A stretch of DNA of 64,000 bases from Bacteroides thetaiotaomicron VPI-5482 (GTDB lineage Bacteria > Bacteroidota > Bacteroidia > Bacteroidales > Bacteroidaceae): the NCBI RefSeq assembly GCF_000011065.1, contig NC_004663.1:4030001-4094000 (forward strand). The letters are read 5' to 3'. Each line of letters opens with the position of its first letter. Within the stretch, counting starts at the first letter, position 1. Shown piece by piece: positions 17,270 through 27,400 of this stretch. The notes beneath the pieces were generated by a model. The model was given only the letters and a program-made list of their open reading frames with translations, was not told where the DNA came from and ran no database searches. The position numbers and the translations under genes are program-made.

Positions 17270-20200
17270 TTATATTTTACTTGTTTTTTCTTTGTATTGA
17301 GTCGGTGTCTCCCCTGTGTACTGCTTGAAAGCAGTGCTGAAATAACTGGGAGATGTAAATCCGACCTCTTCTGAAATTTCCGTAAATGTCATTTCGGTAT
17401 TGGCAATTAACGTAAGTGCTTTTTCTATTCGGAATTTATTGATGTAATCATTTGCTCCTATCCCGGTAAGTGCTTTCAGTTTAGTGTAAAGCGAAGTACG
17501 GCTTAAACCTATTTCCTTGCAAATGAACTGAATGTCCAGATTGGTATTACTCAGATTCTCCTGGATTGTTTTGTTCACTTTAAGTAAGAAGCTCTCGTCT
17601 ACCTGGCTGAAAGTGGTCTCTTTCGGGACAGGTATTATGCCCGTATGCAAATACCTTTTCTTAATGTATTCCCTGTTTTTCAGACGGTTACTGATTATCT
17701 CCATCAGCATTTCTACTTCAAAAGGTTTTGTCAGGTAGGCATCTGCTCCATTCTTATAACCGCTGATGAGACTTTGTTTATCATCTCGTGCCGTGAGCAA
17801 GATAATGGGAATATGGCTGATCGTAATATCTTCTTTGATGTTTATGCACAGCTCGTATCCGTTCATCCGCGGCATCATCACATCGCTGACAATGATATCC
17901 GGAATGTGACTTTTGATAAGCTGGAGAGCCTCCACCCCATCAGCGGCAATGATTACCCGTTTGAAAGACTCTTCCAGTGTCTTTTTTAGAAAGTCTGTCA
18001 TATCCGGATTGTCATCCACCACCAGGATGGTGTATGGAGTTGTATCGAAAGTTTCTTTATCGGTTGCCTGCTTCAGATTATCACTAAGTATCAGTTCGTT
18101 CAGATACGCTTTCGGCTGGCAGATAATCTCTTCTGATTCTTGCTTCAACGGTAGCTCGAAAAAGAAGATAGCCCCCGCTTCGGGGTTATCTTGTGCACCG
18201 ATAGAGCCGCCATGCTGTTCGACCAGAATTTTTGAGTAAGACAATCCGATTCCGGTTCCACTTTGTTCTCCTGTTCCCTGATAGAAGCGGGTAAAGAGTT
18301 TATGTGTATCTACCTGTTTCAATCCGCATCCCTGATCGATGATGGAGATACGTACTCTTCCTGTTTCGGGAAGCAATTCCGAGGCAATGGTTATTTCCGT
18401 ATCCTGAGGACTATGTTTGAGCGCATTGATCAGCAGATTGCTTAAGATGATTTCGCATTTGTCCTTATCGAAACTTACTGTTTCAATCTGCGGATCGAGC
18501 TGGTAACGGATGCGTACGTTCTTTGCTTCTCCTTCACTGATGAAATCTTGTGATACGTGCTCAATCCAGTGGTTGAGGGGATGCGGTTGAATAAGCAGTT
18601 TGCTCTCACCGACCTCCATTTTGCGTACGTCGAGCACCATGTTTATCAGGTTCTTCATTCGTTGGGCCTGACGATAAATAGCTTTTAGCGGCAGATATTG
18701 GGGATCTTCGGAAGACAAAGATTTCAGTATCCGGTTGAGCGGCGCATGAATAAGTGTCAACGGAGTGCGGAGTTCATGGCTGATATTGATAAGGAAACGT
18801 ACTTTTTCTTCATACGTTTGTTTCTCGTGTTCCTTCATTGCCCATTTCAATTTCTCTTCGTTGCGCTTCACCGTTCTTCGGAAAGTTTCGATGATTGCTA
18901 TAGAAACGAGTACGGCACAAGTCAGGCTAAACCACCATGTCCGGTACCAGGGCGGAAGTACGGTTAGTTCCAGTACTTGTTGGTCGGGAATCCAGCTACC
19001 GTCTTTTGCAGTGCACGAAGCCATGATTCTATAACTTCCCGGAAGCAGTGATCGGATCACCAGTTCCGGATTGTATGATTCGGTATATTCGTTGTTCAAT
19101 CCTTCTATCTGATACCTGTAAATCTTTTGCCGGAAGATGTCTTCTTCCCTCGACATGATGCGGATGGATATATTGCTGTTCCAGGGTACCGAGATTTTTG
19201 CCGGATGGTTGTACCATTCATGATTCGCCGATTCGCCATTGATGGTAATATCCAGCAATTGAAGTTCCGGCATTTCCGATGTGTTCAGAAGAAGTTGTCC
19301 GTCGATGCGCAGCATACCCTTCACACCGCCTATGTAGGCATCCCCTTGTTCGTTCACCAACCGTGCATTAGGGAGATATTCGTTTTGTATGGCTCCGTTC
19401 GATTCTCCGAAAAGTACAAACTTCTGTTCTTTGATGAAGTAGGCGAAAAGCATATTGTCAACGCCTATCCATACTTTGCCTTTCTGGTCGCACAGTACCA
19501 TATTAATTTCGGTGAACAGATTGGTAGGGACAAGAGTCCGGCTTTTTAAGACAGGGTCGTAGTGGATAAGTCCGAAATTGCTTCCGATCCAGAAATGTCC
19601 CTGTTCATCATGGGATACGGAACTGATCACTGTATCCGTGTAGCATTCAAAAACGGTTTTCAGCCGGGAGGTCTGGTCGTCCAGTTCATAGATATGTTTG
19701 ATATCATTGATATAGGTCAGGTTCTCTTGATGATCGAACGGGACAAGGGTACCCACAATATCTTTCCCTTCCTCTTCGGTGATGGTGCTGAATTTCTTCT
19801 CTTTGAGGTGATACTGGTAGATGTGGTCTCCCAGGAATAACACGGTGTTGGGCGTATTTTGATATAAGTTGACGGACTTTCCACGGTTGCAGAGCCGTGT
19901 AGTCGTTTCTTTGTCGATGATGGTGAAAGGTTGCTTCTCTCCTGTGGCGGGGTTGAAGACAAAGACTCCTTTGGAGAAAAGCGAGATCAGTAGTTTTCCG
20001 GGTGTAAAGCCACTGATGAATGCCACCTTATCTCCCCAAGTAGACGAATAATGGGTAAACTTTTCGGTGTGCGGGCTGAAAAGGTTGATGCCTCCCCCAT
20101 CGGTGCCAATCCAGATGCTATCCGGCGATTGCCGGTAAAGGCTCCGTACAGTGCCGTTGCTCAATCCGCGGTCGTTGCCCGGCACTACGTCCGTATAGGT

Positions 20201-21202
20201 TTTCATTGATACTTCCCGGATGCTGATCAATCCGTTGCAGGTGCTTCCTGCCCATACATTGTTGTTGTAATCGTTGTGAAGGCAGAGAATGGAGTTGGCA
20301 GGCAGAGAATAGTTCTCACGGCCCGGAATATACTCCAGTTGGGAGATTTCTCCGGTTTCGGGATGGAGGATATTGATGCCTCCCCCGTCTGTTCCTATCC
20401 ACAGTTGTTCTTCTCTTTCGGCGAGGCTCAATACGATGTCGTTGCTGAGTGAGGAGTTATGGGTAGTGTACGAAGCCGATAGTTTGCCGTCGCGTGAGTA
20501 GCAGCGCAGTCCACCGCTGTAGGGGGCAATCCAGATTCTATTTTTAGAATCGGTTATCATACTTGTGATTTCCGGTCCGCAGTCAAAGGGCGGGCGTCTG
20601 TGCTCTCCGGTTTGCAGGTCCACGAGATATAAGCCGGTCCATCGGCTGCAACAGAGCAGCGTCTTTGAGTCCCATACACTGAGAGCGGTGATTTTAAAAG
20701 AGTTGGCATTGAAATATTGAAGGAGTCTCAGCGAAGAGTCCTTATAGCTGTACTTATAGATTCTGTCTTTGCCACCGAACAGGATTCCATCCGGAACGAG
20801 GCAGAAGGAATAGGCAGTAATGTAATTCCCTTCTTCGTCTGTAGGGAAAGTGAAGTTGTTGCTCTGTTGCTGATAGCGTGCAATTCCTTTTTCGGTCAGT
20901 ATCCAGATGTTATGTTGTTTGTCTTCCGCTATTTGGTAGATCAGGTTGTGAAGAAGCGAGTGCGGATCATTCGCCTGGTGTTTGTATCTCTTCAGTTGGT
21001 GTCCGTCGAACTTTCCCAGTCCTGCTTTGGTGCCTATCCAGATGAAACCCTGTTCGTCTCTGAGGATGCAGCGTACATTGGACGGCAGTCCTTCTTTGAG
21101 GGAGATTTGCTTATAGTAGTAATGTTCTGCGCGGAGAGGGAGGGTAGTTATCAATAGTATAATAGCTATAATCCCTGGTAAAGTAAGCAATCTTGTTTTC
21201 AT
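17270..21202 (-). CDS. Hybrid two-component system sensor-regulator (HTCS)
   Basis: About 1310 residues from the start at 21202, which yields the signal peptide MKTRLLTLPGIIAIILLITT; an in-frame ATG at 21238 adds 12 residues ahead of it. Order: periplasmic two-bladed propeller of Reg_prop repeats (about 25-670, many W.GT.GGGI/L motifs); Y_Y_Y domain (about 680-750); membrane span near 760; HisKA with phospho-acceptor His about 809 in NISHELRTPL; HATPase (about 910-1025, with GIGLSYSK); receiver with Asp about 1107 in SDVMMPRMNG; C-terminal AraC-type helix-turn-helix. HTCS proteins sense a glycan breakdown product in the periplasm and activate their own PUL. Given its place beside GH95 and near SusC/D, it probably controls this locus. 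Confidence 0.96.
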   Translation of the reverse strand: MKTRLLTLPGIIAIILLITTLPLRAEHYYYKQISLKEGLPSNVRCILRDEQGFIWIGTKAGLGKFDGHQLKRYKHQANDPHSLLHNLIYQIAEDKQHNIWILTEKGIARYQQQSNNFTFPTDEEGNYITAYSFCLVPDGILFGGKDRIYKYSYKDSSLRLLQYFNANSFKITALSVWDSKTLLCCSRWTGLYLVDLQTGEHRRPPFDCGPEITSMITDSKNRIWIAPYSGGLRCYSRDGKLSASYTTHNSSLSNDIVLSLAEREEQLWIGTDGGGINILHPETGEISQLEYIPGRENYSLPANSILCLHNDYNNNVWAGSTCNGLISIREVSMKTYTDVVPGNDRGLSNGTVRSLYRQSPDSIWIGTDGGGINLFSPHTEKFTHYSSTWGDKVAFISGFTPGKLLISLFSKGVFVFNPATGEKQPFTIIDKETTTRLCNRGKSVNLYQNTPNTVLFLGDHIYQYHLKEKKFSTITEEEGKDIVGTLVPFDHQENLTYINDIKHIYELDDQTSRLKTVFECYTDTVISSVSHDEQGHFWIGSNFGLIHYDPVLKSRTLVPTNLFTEINMVLCDQKGKVWIGVDNMLFAYFIKEQKFVLFGESNGAIQNEYLPNARLVNEQGDAYIGGVKGMLRIDGQLLLNTSEMPELQLLDITINGESANHEWYNHPAKISVPWNSNISIRIMSREEDIFRQKIYRYQIEGLNNEYTESYNPELVIRSLLPGSYRIMASCTAKDGSWIPDQQVLELTVLPPWYRTWWFSLTCAVLVSIAIIETFRRTVKRNEEKLKWAMKEHEKQTYEEKVRFLINISHELRTPLTLIHAPLNRILKSLSSEDPQYLPLKAIYRQAQRMKNLINMVLDVRKMEVGESKLLIQPHPLNHWIEHVSQDFISEGEAKNVRIRYQLDPQIETVSFDKDKCEIILSNLLINALKHSPQDTEITIASELLPETGRVRISIIDQGCGLKQVDTHKLFTRFYQGTGEQSGTGIGLSYSKILVEQHGGSIGAQDNPEAGAIFFFELPLKQESEEIICQPKAYLNELILSDNLKQATDKETFDTTPYTILVVDDNPDMTDFLKKTLEESFKRVIIAADGVEALQLIKSHIPDIIVSDVMMPRMNGYELCINIKEDITISHIPIILLTARDDKQSLISGYKNGADAYLTKPFEVEMLMEIISNRLKNREYIKKRYLHTGIIPVPKETTFSQVDESFLLKVNKTIQENLSNTNLDIQFICKEIGLSRTSLYTKLKALTGIGANDYINKFRIEKALTLIANTEMTFTEISEEVGFTSPSYFSTAFKQYTGETPTQYKEKTSKI

Positions 21203-21260
21203 GTAAAAGTAGGTTAGCGGATCGTCTGAGATTGGCACATTGATCCTTGGTTTGGTTTAC

Positions 21261-21268
21261 CAAAGATA
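21261..21268 (-). promoter_or_regulatory. Putative -7 element for the HTCS gene
   Basis: The minus strand reads TATCTTTG 58 bp before the preferred start at 21202 and just past the hairpin that ends the GH95 transcript. This suggests the sensor is expressed on its own. Confidence 0.5.
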
Positions 21269-21272
21269 ATAC

Positions 21273-21316
21273 TTTCATCATATATTCAGCCGGTTTTTGC
21301 TGAATATATGATGAAA
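21273..21316 (-). terminator. Strong hairpin between GH95 and HTCS
   Basis: An 18-bp perfect inverted repeat: TTTCATCATATATTCAGC (21273-21290) pairs with 21299-21316 around an 8-nt loop. It begins 10 bp after the GH95 stop codon. It lacks a long T-tract, so termination is inferred from position. Confidence 0.65.
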
Positions 21317-21326
21317 TAGGTGCTGT

Positions 21327-23774
21327 TTACAGCAGTTTTAACAGATTTCCTACTAAAGTGATTTCATATTTCTTCCCTTTCACGGTGCTGAATGAGAGAG
21401 TTTTATCTCCGTATCTTACATTGCAGGGAGTTCCTGACCCGGAAAGAATGGTTGCTTTGTCCAGTTGCCCTTCTTTCCATGAAATGGAAATTTCGAAATT
21501 GCCTTTGGCACAGATGCCGGTTATCGAACCGTTCTTCCAGGCATCCGGCAAGGCTGGCAACAATTGGATAAATCCCATGTGGCTTTGCAACAGCATTTCG
21601 GTTATTCCTGCCGTACCTCCAAAGTTTCCGTCAATCTGGAAAGGCGCGTGGGTATCCCATAAATTGTCCAGTGTTCCGTTTTTCAACAGATTGCCGTATA
21701 ACTTATAAGCATGGTTTCCGTCCTGAAGGCGTGCCCACTGGTTAAGTTTCCATCCCATGCTCCATCCGGTGGCTCCGTCTCCGCGGTGTTCCAATACCAC
21801 TTTTGCGGCTTCTGCAAGTTTGGGGGTCGTGATGGGCGAAATGGTATGTCCCGGGTGCAATCCGAAGAGATGGTTCACATGGCGGTGTTCGTCTTCAGGG
21901 TCGTCTATGTCGGTCGACCATTCCATTAACTGCCCGTAACGTCCGATGCGGTAGGGAACTAATTTATCCAGTATCTTTTCCCATTGTTTGCGTTCTTTGG
22001 AGTCGATCCCCAGTTCTTTGCTGGCTTGGATAGCGTCCAATAGTATTTCACGCACTACGGCATGTGCAAAGGTTACTCCCTCGTCTATCGGTCCGTGTTC
22101 GGGAGAGGTGGAAGGAGCAGCGGTATAAGTGCCGTCGGGTTTATGCCATAAATGGTCCACTGCAAATTGTGCACTGCTTTTGATAAGGTCATACCCGATC
22201 TCTTTCAGGAATTTCTTATCACGGGTATAGTCATAATATTCCCAGATGTGTGTGGCAAGCCATGGGCCTGCGGTGGGATTCAGGTTCCATGACATCATAT
22301 TGCTGGATAAAGGCGCTGTAAATCCGAAGATATTGGCAGAGATGGATGCCGTCCATCCGCGTGCGTTGAAGTAGGCTTGTGCCGTTTGTTCACCGGGTTT
22401 CACCAGGCTGCGTATAAAGTCTATCAAAGGCCATGTGCATTCCGAAAGGTTGGCGGAGCAGGCAGGCCAGTAGTTCATCTGGATATTAATGTTATTGTGA
22501 TAATCCACTCTCCAGGGACCGTCCAGATTGTTGTGCCACATACCTTGCAGATTGGCGGGCATATTGCCGGGGCGCGAACTGGCTATCAGCAGGTAACGCC
22601 CGAATTGATAGTACAACTGTTCCAGTTGATAATCCGGGGTTCCTTTTTTATAATTAGCCAGACGTTGGTAGGTGGGGAGGTTGGGACTGCTTATATCCGG
22701 ATTGAGTTGCAGCCGTACCCGGTTGAACAGCGCCGTATGGTCGGCTTCATGATTACGGTACAGTTCATCATATCCTTTTTGTACTGCTTGGTCCATCATG
22801 ATTCGGGTGGTTTGTTCCGGATCGTTGCCTACATACGTTTTCGGGTCTTTGAAATCGGGATTGAAGTTCATTTTATAATCGGTGTCCGCTGTGAGCAGAA
22901 ATACCACTTCGTCAGCGCCTTTTACGATAAGGCGGTCGTTTTCAGCTTCCAGAGTTCCTCCTTTGTGGATAGCTTTGATTCGGAAGGCAAACTTCATACC
23001 GTTGTTATCGAGTACTCCGGTATATACCAGTCCGTCTTTTCCGTCTGCCCTGAGGTTACTTTTTGCTTCGCTGTTGGGGCAATAGCTCAATATAAGGTTC
23101 TGTTTTCCGGATTGGTTGGCGGTGAATTTCATTACCATGACGCTGTCCGGATAGGAAATGAAATATTTCCGTTGATATTGCACTCCATCTTTATCGAACT
23201 GCACCACAACCATGGCAGAATCTAATGACAAGATACGGCGATAGTTACTCATTCTGAGTTCATTGAGTCCGGTTTCCACATAAAGTTCTCCCATCGTGGT
23301 GAACGAACCGAAACGGAATGGAGTTTCATCTTTCTCTTCGTAAGCTGCTAAACCGTTGAAGTTGTTCCGGGTGAGTTGGGCGGCTTTTTCTTTGTCTTCA
23401 TCCAGAAATGCCTGGCGGATTTCTTTTAATACTCCTGCCGATTGTTTGTTTACGTCCCAGTAATATTCCGCTCCTTTCGAAGTATTCGGTCCTCCTTTCC
23501 AGAGAGTTTTCTCATTGAGAGTGATGCGTTCGGCAGCCACCGACCCTAAGATGTTCGCTCCCAGACTACCGTTTCCGATAGGAAGTGAACGACTTTCCCA
23601 CGTTTTGTCAGGATTGGCTCCTGAACCGGAAGCACGTAGCCAGATAGCTTGCCCGTCGAGATTGTTGGGAGTATCGAACCAGACAGAGAGTCCTTTGGTA
23701 TAATCAACAGTTCCTATTGATGATGCGGAAAGGGAGAAAAGTGTGCAGATAAAAAAAGAATAAAGTTTCTTCAT
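21327..23774 (-). CDS. Glycoside hydrolase family 95 (alpha-L-fucosidase type)
   Basis: 815 residues, normal for GH95. Signal peptide MKKLYSFFICTLFSLSASS. The N-terminal beta domain carries the family signature (WLRASGSGANPDKTWESRSLPIGNGSLGANILG, ITLNEKTLWKGGP). The (alpha/alpha)6 domain has VDYHNNINIQMNYWPA, whose N-I-N residues correspond to the paired asparagines that activate water, TSPEHGP with the acid Glu, and DGNFGGTAGITEMLLQSH with the conserved Asp. GH95 is mostly 1,2-alpha-L-fucosidase, with some alpha-L-galactosidases. In this PUL it would remove terminal fucose from host glycans (inference). It is divergent from SusC, so the gap 23775-24448 serves both arms. Confidence 0.93.
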   Translation of the reverse strand: MKKLYSFFICTLFSLSASSIGTVDYTKGLSVWFDTPNNLDGQAIWLRASGSGANPDKTWESRSLPIGNGSLGANILGSVAAERITLNEKTLWKGGPNTSKGAEYYWDVNKQSAGVLKEIRQAFLDEDKEKAAQLTRNNFNGLAAYEEKDETPFRFGSFTTMGELYVETGLNELRMSNYRRILSLDSAMVVVQFDKDGVQYQRKYFISYPDSVMVMKFTANQSGKQNLILSYCPNSEAKSNLRADGKDGLVYTGVLDNNGMKFAFRIKAIHKGGTLEAENDRLIVKGADEVVFLLTADTDYKMNFNPDFKDPKTYVGNDPEQTTRIMMDQAVQKGYDELYRNHEADHTALFNRVRLQLNPDISSPNLPTYQRLANYKKGTPDYQLEQLYYQFGRYLLIASSRPGNMPANLQGMWHNNLDGPWRVDYHNNINIQMNYWPACSANLSECTWPLIDFIRSLVKPGEQTAQAYFNARGWTASISANIFGFTAPLSSNMMSWNLNPTAGPWLATHIWEYYDYTRDKKFLKEIGYDLIKSSAQFAVDHLWHKPDGTYTAAPSTSPEHGPIDEGVTFAHAVVREILLDAIQASKELGIDSKERKQWEKILDKLVPYRIGRYGQLMEWSTDIDDPEDEHRHVNHLFGLHPGHTISPITTPKLAEAAKVVLEHRGDGATGWSMGWKLNQWARLQDGNHAYKLYGNLLKNGTLDNLWDTHAPFQIDGNFGGTAGITEMLLQSHMGFIQLLPALPDAWKNGSITGICAKGNFEISISWKEGQLDKATILSGSGTPCNVRYGDKTLSFSTVKGKKYEITLVGNLLKLL

Positions 23775-23787
23775 AATAAATTAATTT

Positions 23788-23815
23788 AAAGGAGTACGTG
23801 CAAAAGTACTCCTTT
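23788..23815 (-). promoter_or_regulatory. Hairpin carrying a -7 motif upstream of GH95
   Basis: AAAGGAGTAC (23788-23797) pairs with 23806-23815. On the minus strand 23808-23801 reads TACTTTTG (TAnnTTTG), so the -7 element overlaps the 5' arm and the loop. The start codon is 27 bp further on. Confidence 0.45.
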
Positions 23816-23972
23816 TCTTCCTTATCCATGTTCTGACTCTTTTTCAATTTTGTTCAATAGGCTTTCAAAAATCGATAAAAATGCCTTGTTAGCTCCTTCT
23901 TGACTCGGAAATGAATAAAATTGTGTAGTAAATGAGTAGTTGACCATTAGCAGGTTAGTACAGACACTTCGA

Positions 23973-24078
23973 TTCTCACCGAAATGAGAAAAAATTCTCA
24001 CTGCAATGAGAAAATATTCTCATAGGCATGAGTATTTTTTCTCACTGTGGTGAGAATTTTTTCTCATCACGATGAGAA
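23973..24078. repeat. 22-bp-period palindrome array, TTCTCA-N6-TGAGAA family (5 units)
   Basis: TTCTCA starts at 23973, 23995, 24017, 24039 and 24061, exactly 22 bp apart. Each is followed by six variable bases and TGAGAA (TGAGTA in unit 3). The N6 centres differ in every unit: ccgaaa, ctgcaa, taggca, ctgtgg, tcacga. Spacers are A/T-only. Arms are conserved while centres are not, as for a dimeric DNA-binding protein. It lies about 200 bp from GH95 and 370 bp from SusC. Confidence 0.88.
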
Positions 24079-24377
24079 TACTTTGAGAATATAGTAACCT
24101 GTATTGTGCTGTCTATTAACTTGATAATGATTGATAACGTTCTGTCTTATGCCTGCAATTGATTGGCTGCAAAACGTCCTGTTTCTAAAAAATGCGGGTT
24201 TTTGCCTAAAAAACAGTTTGTTTGTCACTGCACGGGAAGTGAATCACCATCTATTGGCATTTGTTTTTGATCACTTCTCTATCAATAATGATCATTTAGC
24301 GGATTGCACAGGGTTCTTTTGATCATTATTGAATTTTAATTGATGATTTTTGAATGTTTCCTTTTATGCTGTGGTTG

Positions 24378-24385
24378 TATTTTTG
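24378..24385 (+). promoter_or_regulatory. Putative -7 element for the SusC operon
   Basis: TATTTTTG matches TAnnTTTG, 63 bp before the ATG at 24449. A TTTG at 24349-24352 is upstream with 25-bp spacing, longer than the usual 19-21. Confidence 0.45.
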
Positions 24386-24448
24386 TCGAAGATTGAAACT
24401 TATTGTTAGCTAGTGAAAGTATGAATCTTTATTATTAAATGTAGTATT

Positions 24449-27400
24449 ATGAAAAAAAGGAAACAGATGAAAAAACAAAGTTGTTTTGTTAGTCTTCTGA
24501 TGCTCCTCCTATTATTCCCTTTAGGAGCGTTTGCACAGCAACAAATGATTAAAGGACAAGTGGTGGATGATAGTGGTGAATCTATTATCGGAGCCACAAT
24601 CATGGTGAAAGGGGCCAAAGAAGGGACTTTGACCGATTTTGACGGAAATTTCTCTCTGAAAGGTAAAGTCGGCACGACATTGTCCATTTCTTATGTAGGT
24701 TATTCTCCTCTTGAAGTGAAAGTGAAGAAACTTGAAGGTAACCGTTTCGTATTAAGAGAAGATGCAAAGGTGCTCGATGAGGTAGTGGTTGTAGGTATGG
24801 ACAAGCAGAAGCGCAGCACTATTACGGCTGCCGTTGCTACGGTAAGTTCGGAAGCAATCGCCAGTCGTCCGGTAACGGACTTGACCAGTGCCCTTCAGGG
24901 TAATGTCGCAGGCTTGAATTTTTCAACAGATGCAGTCGCTGATGGTGTCGGCGGTGAAATGGGTGCTGAAATCAAGTTCAATATTCGTGGTACGGGTTCT
25001 ATTAATAAAGGAGAACCTTATGTGCTGATCGACGGAGTTGAGCAGAGCCTTCAGAATGTGAATCCTAACGATATTGAAACGATCAGTATATTGAAAGATG
25101 CTTCTGCAGCTGCTGTTTATGGTGCCCGTGCTGCCTATGGTGTGATTATTGTTACTACCAAAAGCGGTGGAAAGGATAAAACACGTGTCTCTTACAATGG
25201 AACAGTCGGCTTCAGTTCACCTATCAATATGCCCAAAATGATGAACTCTCTGGAGTTTGCTCATTATATAAACGAACGCAATGATAATGATGGCAAGAAA
25301 CACGAGATTTCTGACGCACTCATAGAAAAGATGGAAGGGTTTATGAAGAATCCTTATTCCACGGAATTTCCGGGTATCGAACCTAATCAGAATAAGACCA
25401 ACTGGGCATCATCAAAGGATGCGGTATATGCCAATACCGACTGGTTTGATTATTATTTTAAGGATGCTTCCATTCGTCATTCCCACAATCTGAGTATATC
25501 CGGCGGTTCTGATAAGGTCAGCTATTATGTAGGTTTAGGCTATATTTATCAGGAAGGTCTGATGGATAAGGTAGATGATAACCTGAGTAAATACAATGTG
25601 AATACGAAATTTCAGATTAATGCTAATAAATGGTTGAAGTTCAACTTCAACAACAACCTGACATTGAATATTCTGAAGCGTCCGATGGCGAACCAAACCA
25701 TCTTTTATGGAACCATTGGTCAGACTATACCGAATGCCCCGACTCATTATCCCATTGAGTCGAAATATAATGATGCTTCAGAGTTCCGTTATCTGAAAGA
25801 ATCACATTATGTAGAAAACCGTATTTCCGATGCTATGTCTTTCTCCGCTACCATCACTCCGCTCCAAGGATGGGATATTGTAGGAGAAATGAAAGTCCGT
25901 TTCGATGTGGAAGATAATAGCTTCAAACGTGGTTATCCTACTTACGAAAAACCCGACGGAGAGTTATCGATAGATAAGTCGACCAAGCAGGGATACGTAT
26001 ATCCGGGTATGAACTGGAAAAATTCCCGCTGGGGATCTTACACCCGTGGGAATGCCTTCGACTATTATCTTTCTCCGAATATACTCTCTTCTTATATTTT
26101 TGGCTGGGGCGACCATACCTTTAGGGCAATGGCAGGTTTTCAGATGGAACTGCAGGAAAACTCTGACGGTTATACTTATAAAGACGGTCTGCTGACCAGT
26201 GACATTTTCTCGTTTGCCAATGCCAATGGTAACCTTTCCGGCAATGAAGACCGCACTCACTGGGCCACGATGGGTATGTATGCCAAGTTGAACTGGAACT
26301 ATCAGGAGGTATATTTCCTGGAATTTAGCGGACGCTATGACGGTTCTTCCCGTTTTGCTCCGGGACATCGTTGGGGATTCTTCCCTTCTTTCTCCGCCGG
26401 TTATGATATGGCACGTACCGATTATTTCAAGGGATGGAACCTTCCGTTCTCCCAGTTGAAGCTACGTGTGTCTTATGGACGTCTGGGTAATCAGAATGGT
26501 GCCGGATTGTATGACTATCTTGGATTTATGAATCTGGTTCCTGATTCTCCCGACTCTTGGTTACTGCCGGGAGTAAGTGATACTCCGTCCAAAGGAGTAC
26601 TTGCCAGAACACCTAAAATGATCAGTCCTTATATCACATGGGAGAAAGTGGATAATGCCAATCTTGGTATTGACCTGATGCTGTTCAGAAACCGACTTTC
26701 TGTAACTGCCGATATTTATCAGCGTACAACCCGCGATATGATCGGTCCGGCTGAGGCAATACCTTCTATCAGCGGTATTAATACTGAAGACCGTTCGAAA
26801 ATAAATAATGCAACTTTGCGCAATCGTGGCTGGGAATTATCGGTCAACTGGCAGGATAGACTGAAATGTGGCTTTAGCTACGGTATCGGGTTCAATATTT
26901 CCGATTATAAGGCTGTAGTTACGAAATATAATAATCCCGAAGGCCTGCTTTACAATAATCATACCGGTCTGGCACGTAACAAAGGTTACTATGAGGGAAT
27001 GGATATCGGCGAAATCTGGGGATTCCAGGCCGATGACCTCTTCCGAACCAACCGTGAAGTGGATGAATACCTCAAAACGGTAGACCTTAGTTTCTTTAAG
27101 CCGGGTGATAAGTGGCAACGAGGCGATGTGAAATATATAGATTCAAATCACGACGGAAAAGTCGATTCGGGCAAGGGTACACTGGCAGATCACGGTGACC
27201 TGAAAGTGATCGGTAATGCTACTCCCAAATATTCTTTTGGATTCAACCTGAATGCAGGCTATAAAGGATTTGAAGTATCTGCTCTTTTCCAAGGGGTGGC
27301 CAAACGGCAATTCCCCATCTCCGGTGCAGCTTATTTCTTTGGTGGAAATAGCTATTTCAAGGAACATCTGGACCATTTCAATGCTCAGAATCCTGAAGGA

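Larger units (their letters stand above)
23775..24448. other. 674-bp divergent control region between GH95 and SusC
   Basis: Long gene-free region between the two PUL arms. It contains a hairpin with a minus-strand -7 motif next to GH95, the TTCTCA/TGAGAA array (23973-24078) in the middle, and a plus-strand -7 motif near SusC. The AT-rich 24080-24370 part has direct words such as GATCA (for example near 24270, 24289 and 24320) that may be regulator sites. An HTCS binding site is expected here, but I cannot assign it. Confidence 0.6.

Noticed and set aside
23973..24078. CRISPR array
   Set aside because: Regular spacing tempted this reading, but repeats are short palindromes with 4-6 bp spacers and there are no cas genes.
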